Assembly: GCA_028717325.1 (NCBI GenBank)
Contig: JAQUOB010000087.1
Span: 1 to 5,910 of the forward strand
Direction: 5' to 3'
DNA: 5,910 nt
Origin: Candidatus Margulisiibacteriota bacterium
Lineage (GTDB): Bacteria; Margulisbacteria; WOR-1; O2-12-FULL-45-9; XYB2-FULL-48-7
The notes beneath the pieces are model-generated. The model was not told where the DNA came from. It did no database searches and was given only the letters and a program-made list of their open reading frames with translations. Both the position numbers and the translations under genes were made by a program. Below, in pieces: positions 1-4,327 of the stretch; the stretch's first letter is position 1; every line of letters begins with the position of its first letter.

Positions 1-2
1 AC

Positions 3-131
3 AGGGGAGTAAAAATAGTTCCAAATCAGATCAAAAAAGGGCCGCGGGTCGGGATCGACTACGCCGGGCCGTATTGGGCCAAGGTTCATTGGCGATTCTG
101 GCTTAAAGATAACCCGTTCGTTTCAAAATAG
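3..131 (+). CDS. mpg: DNA-3-methyladenine glycosylase (AAG/MPG family), C-terminal end only
   Basis: This is the 3' end of a gene that enters from the left edge, so only 42 codons and the stop TAG are visible. The family flips alkylated purines such as 3-methyladenine and hypoxanthine out of DNA and cleaves the glycosidic bond, starting base excision repair in the cytoplasm. The tail reads GPRVGIDYAG, then HWRFWLKDNPFVSK, matching the family's usual ending (PRIGV-YA, WRF, NPFVS followed by K or R). The active-site residues lie upstream, outside the window. The frame is supported by comparison with the second copy at 1860-1934: the differences are concentrated at third codon positions. The stop lies only 7 nt from the stop of the radical SAM gene, which converges on it, and there is no room for a separate terminator. 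The assignment rests on this short C-terminal match but the motif is characteristic. Confidence 0.85.
   Translation, partial: RGVKIVPNQIKKGPRVGIDYAGPYWAKVHWRFWLKDNPFVSK
57..131 (+). repeat. Direct repeat, copy 1 (3' end of mpg)
   Basis: These 75 nt match 1860-1934 in the same orientation without gaps, with 60 of 75 positions identical by hand alignment. The match begins at the codon for the Asp of the GIDYAG motif and ends exactly at the stop codon. This copy is part of an open reading frame that continues upstream. The partner copy is cut off after about 25 codons. Sequence left of position 57 and right of 131 has no clear counterpart around copy 2. Confidence 0.85.
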
Positions 132-138
132 TGCGCTG

Positions 139-1332
139 TTATTTATAATCAAAATAATGATGCTGCTTTTTTTCTAAAAAGACATTAATGTCTTTGAAGG
201 CCTTTGGTTTTTTAACTTTTAAGACAGAAAAAAAGCGGTTTGCTTCTTCGGTCATGAATTGTTTGAGCTGACAATTTAATCTGTCCGGTTTTGAGGCCCC
301 GCGAATATAAGTGTCGTAGGGGCATTCGCCGCCGCAATATTTTTTTGCCCAGCATTTTTCGCATTCCTTAAACAAGCCGCTCGCATTCCTGGCCGGCAGA
401 AGAGAGGAGGCGATCCCTTTGTTGACGTTGCCCAGCGCGGTTTCCGGATGGCAACTAAAAGAAGGACAGAGAAAAATGTCGCCCCGGCGATCGACATAAA
501 ATTGGGTGTCGCCCGCCGGGCAGCGGCGCTCCTGTTTGGCGCCGAGATAGACCCGGAGCAGGAAGCGGCCAAAAAAGTCCCCGGGATTAAAGAGCGCAAA
601 AAAGCAGGAATAATCCCTTTTCTCAACGATTTCCGACAAGAGAAAATCGGTCAGCTCCCGATACTGACGTTTGACGGTCTTGAGCCGGGCGGCGGTCAAG
701 CGGTATTTTGGATCGAGGCCGCGGTACGGTTTCATGACCACTTCTTCGAAGCCCAGAAGAACCAGCCCCATCAGGCGATAAACCAGAAGGGGTCGGTCAA
801 AGGTATAGGTGCAAACGGCGTTATCCACCAGCTGGAATAGCCCGGTTTTTTTTAAGTCAATTATCGTTTTAAGCAGCCGATCGCCGATCCCGTTGCCCAG
901 CTTATCTTTCCTGGTCAGATCGTTGATCAAGAATGGGCCGTCGCAACTCAAGGAAAAATGGAAAAGCAATTTATTCTTTTTGTTATAAGCTTTCATTCTA
1001 TTAATGATGCTCCGATTGAAAAGCAGCCCGTTGGTGGTGAAACGGAGGAAAACGGGGCTTTTGTCTTTTCTGGACAAAATATAGCGAGCGGTTTGTGCCA
1101 GTAACCGGAAATTGAGCAATGGTTCTCCGGTGCCGGTAAAATCAAGATGAAATTCTGCCAGCTGATTGGATTTAGAAAAATAATCATAAAAAAAATCCAA
1201 CGACTTTTTGATCGTCTTAAATGACGATCCTTGGGCTTTTGAATGTTTTTTTGCGGCGTAGCAATAGCTGCAGGCCAGATTACAACCGGTGGTATTCTCG
1301 AGGCAGATCACTCCTCTGATCTTTCTTTTCAT
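139..1332 (-). CDS. Radical SAM enzyme with SPASM domain
   Basis: This 397-residue protein is a radical SAM enzyme: it reductively cleaves S-adenosylmethionine at a [4Fe-4S] cluster to start radical chemistry. The cluster motif CxxxCxxC is Cys17, Cys21 and Cys24 (CNLACSYCY). A GTGEP motif at 67-71 corresponds to the GGEP SAM-binding motif, and SCDGP lies at 129-133. The C-terminus is a complete SPASM domain of the anSME type: Cys271, then Gly284 x4 Cys289, then Cys324 x2 Cys327 x5 Cys333 x3 Cys337, then Cys354, enough for two auxiliary clusters. SPASM enzymes usually modify peptides or proteins (sulfatase maturation, thioether or C-C crosslinks in RiPPs). No sulfatase is visible nearby. The gene begins 12 nt after the stop of the small EF-hand gene and is probably cotranscribed with it. 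I see no good Shine-Dalgarno before its ATG. The family is certain; the substrate and reaction are unknown. Confidence 0.95.
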   Translation of the reverse strand: MKRKIRGVICLENTTGCNLACSYCYAAKKHSKAQGSSFKTIKKSLDFFYDYFSKSNQLAEFHLDFTGTGEPLLNFRLLAQTARYILSRKDKSPVFLRFTTNGLLFNRSIINRMKAYNKKNKLLFHFSLSCDGPFLINDLTRKDKLGNGIGDRLLKTIIDLKKTGLFQLVDNAVCTYTFDRPLLVYRLMGLVLLGFEEVVMKPYRGLDPKYRLTAARLKTVKRQYRELTDFLLSEIVEKRDYSCFFALFNPGDFFGRFLLRVYLGAKQERRCPAGDTQFYVDRRGDIFLCPSFSCHPETALGNVNKGIASSLLPARNASGLFKECEKCWAKKYCGGECPYDTYIRGASKPDRLNCQLKQFMTEEANRFFSVLKVKKPKAFKDINVFLEKKQHHYFDYK

Positions 1333-1344
1333 TATTGGCTAAAA

Positions 1345-1767
1345 CTAACAGCGGGGAATCGGATAACGGGCATCCGGGTCTATAGGCAGGCGAGAATCCT
1401 CGCCGGTCTTATTCAGGGGGATATAGGTGTCCGTTACGGCATAACGCGGGGCTTTCGGATCGTTCGATCTGTAAGGGAAGGACATTCTTTTAAATTTTAC
1501 GATTGCTTTGGCTTTTTCAATAATTCGTGAGGATAGATTGGCCGGCCCCTGGCCGGCGGCGATCAGAGCAAGGATTAAGGATAACTGTGCGACGCTTTCT
1601 TTGCTTAAATTTTTTTCGATCGCTTGCTGAATGTCAGCCGATTTATTTAAATAAGCTACAACAAAATCACGATTAATTTCTTCCGGCTGGATACCGGCGT
1701 CCTTATTAATATCAAAATTTCTGATAAAATCTCTGGCTTCACCGGCGGGATTGATGTTTATTGGCAT
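1345..1767 (-). CDS. Small EF-hand-like protein, candidate substrate of the adjacent radical SAM enzyme
   Basis: I do not recognise this 140-residue protein. Residues 12-40 look like one EF-hand: an entering helix with Phe14 and Phe18, a 12-residue loop with Asp19, Asn21, Asp23, Ile26 and Glu30 at the calcium-ligand and core positions 1, 3, 5, 8 and 12, then an exit helix. Ala24 replaces the usual Gly at loop position 6 and Gly25 follows. Residues 44-95 look helical, with a hydrophobic stretch near 62-71. The tail from about 96 changes character: rich in Pro, Tyr, Arg and Asp, with a loosely repeated DPKAPRY (103-109) and DPDARY (130-135), and it ends in IPRC with the protein's only cysteine. 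There is no signal peptide. The ATG has a good ribosome binding site (AAGGTGG) and a promoter just upstream. It is the first gene of an operon with the SPASM enzyme. It could be a modified peptide precursor or a partner protein; the role is inferred. Confidence 0.8.
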   Translation of the reverse strand: MPININPAGEARDFIRNFDINKDAGIQPEEINRDFVVAYLNKSADIQQAIEKNLSKESVAQLSLILALIAAGQGPANLSSRIIEKAKAIVKFKRMSFPYRSNDPKAPRYAVTDTYIPLNKTGEDSRLPIDPDARYPIPRC

Positions 1768-1773
1768 TTTAAT

Positions 1774-1780
1774 CCACCTT
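1774..1780 (-). promoter_or_regulatory. Ribosome binding site of the small EF-hand gene
   Basis: On the minus strand this reads AAGGTGG, ending 6 nt before the ATG at 1767. It is a good Shine-Dalgarno match and supports that start codon. Confidence 0.75.
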
Positions 1781-1796
1781 TTTTAATCGAAACTTT

Positions 1797-1825
1797 ATTC
1801 TACATCTTGGGCTTAACATTTGCAA
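1797..1825 (-). promoter_or_regulatory. Sigma-70-like promoter of the EF-hand/radical SAM operon
   Basis: On the minus strand, TTGCAA (1825-1820) and TAGAAT (1802-1797) are separated by exactly 17 nt. The -10 box matches the consensus at 5 of 6 positions and the -35 box at 4 of 6. Transcription would start near 1790, leaving a leader of about 23 nt that contains the ribosome binding site. The promoter lies inside the segment bounded by the two mpg 3' ends, so the operon carries its own expression signal. Confidence 0.6.
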
Positions 1826-1859
1826 GAATTGGCAATAACAAATGAAAATTCATGGATAA

Positions 1860-1934
1860 AACTACGCCGGGTCATACTGGGCAAAGATCCACTGGCGGTT
1901 TTGGCTTAAAAATAATTCGTTCGTGTCGAAATAG
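1860..1934 (+). pseudogene. Truncated remnant of a second mpg copy (C-terminal 24 codons and stop)
   Basis: In frame this reads NYAGSYWAKIHWRFWLKNNSFVSK and then TAG, split here for description: NYAGSYWAKIH (1860-1892) followed by WRFWLKNNSFVSK (1893-1931). It matches the glycosylase tail at 57-131 at 19 of 24 residues. The in-frame codon just before it (1857-1859) is TAA and nothing upstream resembles the family, so it cannot be expressed as a glycosylase. Of 15 nucleotide differences between the copies, 10 are at third positions, none at second positions, and the five amino acid changes are conservative (D/N, P/S, V/I, D/N, P/S). Both sequences therefore evolved under coding constraint before this one was cut off. 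Its stop lies 7 nt from the end of the convergent nucleotidyltransferase gene, the same spacing seen at the other copy. Confidence 0.8.
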
Positions 1935-1941
1935 GGGCTTA

Positions 1942-2730
1942 TCATCCGTTGCGTCCCAGGTTCCTGATCAGATAGAACTGACATAAGAAATCCGGCAGGA
2001 GCCTGAAGGTCTGCACTTCTAATTTTGACAGCCAGATAGCCTTTCTTCTTTCCAGCGTTAAGTCATGAAAAAGATCAACCCCGGAGTCACGGCAGGCTTC
2101 TTTCAGACCCTCAAAGACATGAGCGGCCACGTTGTCTTGGCTAACGATTAAGTCGACGTCGGAAAAACCGCCGAAATTGCCGGTCGCCAGGCTGCCCGCC
2201 AGCGCGAGCTCGTTCGGCTGAGTGTCGATAAAAGAATAAAACTGCGGCGTGCTCAGTACCCGAGCCAGGTCTGCCCCGCATTTTTTCAGGCGGGCTTCGA
2301 TCTCGTCATTCGTGCAGGGACGGGCCATGGTCTTCAACAGAGAAGCCAGGACATCATTTCTGACGTTGTTTATCCTGATCCACTCATCACGGGCCGTAAT
2401 ATATTGATCGACATGATTCCCATTGTATTCACCATAAACTTTGGCCCGGCTAATGCCGGTGGCTTTTTGGAACAGGGTCAATAGTTTGGCGATCTCCCCA
2501 GATGAAGTTGAACTGAAGCGGGTGGCTGGGCCGCTCATCGCGCCGAGCCCGTTAGCCAAGCTCGATCGAAAATATGAATAATCAGGGCCGGAGCAACCCA
2601 AACTCAAGGCCAAGTTGCCAGCCACGGTACGGGGGCTCATGGGCCGGAAAGCGCCTGAAACACGGCGGCCGGCGGCGCGCGAAGGACTAGGGCGCAAATC
2701 TTTGATCGTATTTGTTATCGTTTGATCCAT
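1942..2730 (-). CDS. Nucleotidyltransferase-fold protein
   Basis: The protein has 262 residues from the start chosen here. Residues 175-197 contain AGSLATGNFGGFSDVDLIV, the GS...DxD signature of the polymerase-beta/MNT nucleotidyltransferase superfamily: Gly179-Ser180 and the metal-binding pair Asp191 and Asp193. A likely third acidic residue is Asp219 in a following strand (GVDLF). The N-terminal half (to about residue 95) is rich in Ser, Arg, Gly and Pro and is unrecognised; 95-170 is predicted helical by eye. Substrates in this superfamily range from nucleotides to antibiotics to proteins and tRNA, and I cannot tell which applies. The reading frame is open to an ATG at 2868, but that extension would run antisense through the promoter and ribosome binding site of the neighbouring RRM gene, so I prefer the ATG at 2730. 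No clear Shine-Dalgarno precedes it; later ATGs (2640, 2538) are possible. No antitoxin-like partner is adjacent. Confidence 0.75.
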   Translation of the reverse strand: MDQTITNTIKDLRPSPSRAAGRRVSGAFRPMSPRTVAGNLALSLGCSGPDYSYFRSSLANGLGAMSGPATRFSSTSSGEIAKLLTLFQKATGISRAKVYGEYNGNHVDQYITARDEWIRINNVRNDVLASLLKTMARPCTNDEIEARLKKCGADLARVLSTPQFYSFIDTQPNELALAGSLATGNFGGFSDVDLIVSQDNVAAHVFEGLKEACRDSGVDLFHDLTLERRKAIWLSKLEVQTFRLLPDFLCQFYLIRNLGRNG

Positions 2731-2785
2731 CGAAAATTTATCGATGGATATCGAGGAAGATTTCACAAAATTAACCAGTTTCAAC

Positions 2786-2814
2786 TTGACAATTTGGGTT
2801 GAAAATTTTATACT
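2786..2814 (+). promoter_or_regulatory. Near-consensus sigma-70 promoter of the RRM protein gene
   Basis: TTGACA (2786-2791, perfect -35) and TATACT (2809-2814, 5 of 6 matches to the -10 consensus) are separated by exactly 17 nt. Transcription should start near 2821, giving a leader of roughly 46 nt. It is the strongest promoter in the window and points to high expression. Confidence 0.85.
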
Positions 2815-2851
2815 AACGGGGTCAAAGGTTGAGTGCTTTGGTCCATTTTTT

Positions 2852-2859
2852 GAGGAGGT
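2852..2859 (+). promoter_or_regulatory. Strong ribosome binding site deciding the RRM protein start
   Basis: GAGGAGGT lies 7 nt before the ATG at 2867, an almost full match to the 16S rRNA 3' end. It rules out the longer in-frame start at 2744, which would place the promoter inside the coding region. Confidence 0.9.
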
Positions 2860-2866
2860 AAACCGC

Positions 2867-3151
2867 ATGAAGAGTCTCTACGTAGGAAATATCCCCTGGA
2901 CAGTCACCGATGCCGATCTTCAAGGTAAGTTTTCTGAATTTGGCAATGTGGTCTCCGCCAGAGTCGTTACCGACAAGTTATCGGGCAAGTCCCGGGGCTT
3001 TGGATTTGTCGACATGGATGACGCCGACGCCGAAAAGGCGATGGCCGCGATGGCGGGCTACAAATGGGGTGATCGCGAGATCACTGTCAATGAGGCCAGG
3101 CCTAAAGGCGAAGGCGGTCCCAGACGCGAACGGCGAGAACCGCGCTTTTAA
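2867..3151 (+). CDS. Small RRM-domain RNA-binding protein
   Basis: The 94-residue protein is a single RNA recognition motif with a short basic tail, a type common in bacteria and often linked to cold response or RNA chaperone activity in the cytoplasm. RNP2 is LYVGNI (residues 4-9) and RNP1 is KSRGFGFV (41-48); the aromatic residues Tyr5, Phe45 and Phe47 that stack on RNA bases are present. The tail from about residue 77 is rich in Arg, Gly and Glu and ends in REPRF. The length is typical. It is a self-contained unit, with its own near-consensus promoter, strong ribosome binding site and an intrinsic terminator 21 nt after the stop. It is divergent from the nucleotidyltransferase gene and unrelated in function to carAB downstream. 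Family certain; specific RNA targets unknown. Confidence 0.95.
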   Translation: MKSLYVGNIPWTVTDADLQGKFSEFGNVVSARVVTDKLSGKSRGFGFVDMDDADAEKAMAAMAGYKWGDREITVNEARPKGEGGPRRERREPRF

Positions 3152-3172
3152 AGTTTAACTTTAGTTTAAACC

Positions 3173-3205
3173 AAAGGCGTCTGGTCAAACAGACGCCTTT
3201 TTTTT
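3173..3205 (+). terminator. Intrinsic terminator after the RRM gene, directly before carA
   Basis: AAAGGCGTCTG (3173-3183) pairs perfectly with CAGACGCCTTT (3190-3200) around a 6-nt loop, followed by a run of eight T (3198-3205). The run ends 15 nt before the carA start codon, so any transcript reaching carA from upstream must pass it. Confidence 0.93.
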
Positions 3206-3220
3206 GAGTATTTATAAAAA

Positions 3221-4327
3221 ATGAAAGCAATATTAGCTTTAGAAGACGGCACGATCTTTGAAGGACGGTCTTTTGGCGCCGAGGGCGAAAAGGCCGGCGA
3301 AGTCGTTTTCAATACCTCGCTGACCGGCTATCAGGAAATCCTGACCGACCCCTCGTACAAAGGCCAGATCGTGACGATGACCTATCCCTTGATCGGTAAC
3401 TACGGCATCAACGAAGAAGATGTCGAATCGGCCCGGCCCAACGCCGAGGGTTTTATCGTCCGGGAAAATTCGCGTATCGCATCTAATTTCCGCTCGACTG
3501 GCAAACTTGATGCTTACCTGAAAAAGCACGGGATCGTGGGGATCGAGGGGATCGATACCCGCATGCTGACCCGCCGCCTGCGCCAAAAAGGGTCGCTTAA
3601 GGGTGTTATTTCCACGATCGATCTCGATGAGAAGAACCTAGTCAAGAAAGCCAAAGATTCGCCGGGGGTCGAGGGTGTCGATCTGGTCAAGGTCGTGACC
3701 TGCAAAGAACCATATGTTTGGAACGACTCGCAATGGGCCGATAAAAGCGTTAAAGCTAAAGCCAAATTTAATATTGTGGCTTATGATTACGGCATTAAAT
3801 TTTTCATCCTGCGCAATTTTCAATATGTCGGCTGTAAGGTGACGGTTGTGCCGGCCGACTATCCGGCGGAAAAGGTTTTGGAGATGAACCCGGACGGCAT
3901 TTTTCTCTCCAACGGTCCAGCCGATCCGGCCGCTGTTACTTATGCCATTAAAAATATTAAGAAACTTATCGGCAAGAAGCCGATCTTCGGCATTTGTCTC
4001 GGTCATCAGCTTCTTGGATTAGCCCTGGGCGGCAAGACGTATAAATTGAAATTCGGCCATCACGGCGGCAACCAGCCGGTCATGGACCTTAAGACGAAAA
4101 AAGTCGCGATCACCGCGCAGAACCACGGCTTTGCCGTTGATATCGATTCGATCCCCAAGGGCGCGGTTGAGTTAACTCACATTAATTTAAATGACAAGAC
4201 GGTTGAGGGGATGCGCTGCCTTAAAGTCCCGGCCTTCTCCGTCCAATACCATCCCGAAGCTGGCCCAGGGCCGCATGATGCGAATTATCTGTTTAAAGAA
4301 TTCATAGAAATGATAAAAAATGCCTAA
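3221..4327 (+). CDS. carA: Carbamoyl-phosphate synthase small (glutaminase) subunit
   Basis: CarA (368 residues) hydrolyses glutamine and passes ammonia to CarB for carbamoyl phosphate synthesis, feeding pyrimidine and arginine pathways. The N-terminal CarA-specific domain starts with the typical ALEDGT--EGRSFG and has the SLTGYQEILTDPSY block. The C-terminal class I glutamine amidotransferase domain carries the nucleophile Cys259 in FGICLGHQLL and the triad partners His344 and Glu346 in QYHPEAGPGP. SNGPADP forms the oxyanion region and FGHHGGNQPV follows the nucleophile. Length is normal for the family. The N-terminus fits homologs, so the ATG at 3221 is secure even though no Shine-Dalgarno sequence is visible (only AT-rich sequence and a GAG 12 nt upstream). 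It starts 15 nt after the RRM gene's terminator and overlaps carB by 8 nt at its end, consistent with translational coupling. Confidence 0.98.
   Translation: MKAILALEDGTIFEGRSFGAEGEKAGEVVFNTSLTGYQEILTDPSYKGQIVTMTYPLIGNYGINEEDVESARPNAEGFIVRENSRIASNFRSTGKLDAYLKKHGIVGIEGIDTRMLTRRLRQKGSLKGVISTIDLDEKNLVKKAKDSPGVEGVDLVKVVTCKEPYVWNDSQWADKSVKAKAKFNIVAYDYGIKFFILRNFQYVGCKVTVVPADYPAEKVLEMNPDGIFLSNGPADPAAVTYAIKNIKKLIGKKPIFGICLGHQLLGLALGGKTYKLKFGHHGGNQPVMDLKTKKVAITAQNHGFAVDIDSIPKGAVELTHINLNDKTVEGMRCLKVPAFSVQYHPEAGPGPHDANYLFKEFIEMIKNA

Larger units (their letters stand above)
132..1859. other. Possible inserted cassette between duplicated mpg 3' ends
   Basis: About 1.7 kb holding one promoter, the small EF-hand gene and the SPASM radical SAM gene, bracketed by direct repeats of the mpg 3' end (57-131 and 1860-1934). 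This resembles an element or horizontally acquired block that entered at the 3' end of a gene and left the gene end present on both sides. I see no integrase, transposase or terminal inverted repeat in the segment, so it is not a recognisable autonomous element. The alternative is a tandem duplication of mpg followed by replacement or decay of the second copy. Confidence 0.4.

Noticed and set aside
132..141. Possible extension of the direct repeat beyond the stop codon
   Set aside because: Ungapped comparison with 1935-1944 gives only 4 of 10 matches, so similarity ends at the TAG.
448..840. 130-codon open frame on the + strand
   Set aside because: It lies antisense inside the radical SAM gene, whose seven SPASM cysteines and CxxxCxxC motif make the minus strand the coding one; the + product resembles nothing.
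1243..1530. 95-codon open frame on the + strand
   Set aside because: It runs antisense across the junction of the two cassette genes, with no ribosome binding site and no recognisable protein.
1842..1853. Small palindrome ATGAA-AA-TTCAT next to the mpg remnant
   Set aside because: A 5-bp arm in AT-rich sequence is expected by chance, and it is neither a terminator nor repeated at the other junction, so I do not call it an integration or operator site.
1852..1995. Short + strand frame starting ATGGATAAA across the mpg remnant
   Set aside because: It reads the remnant out of its original frame and continues into the antisense of the nucleotidyltransferase gene; no ribosome binding site and no known protein.
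2744..3151. Longer form of the RRM protein starting at 2744
   Set aside because: The extra 41 residues would contain the near-consensus promoter and the strong ribosome binding site; the RRM itself begins right at the ATG at 2867.
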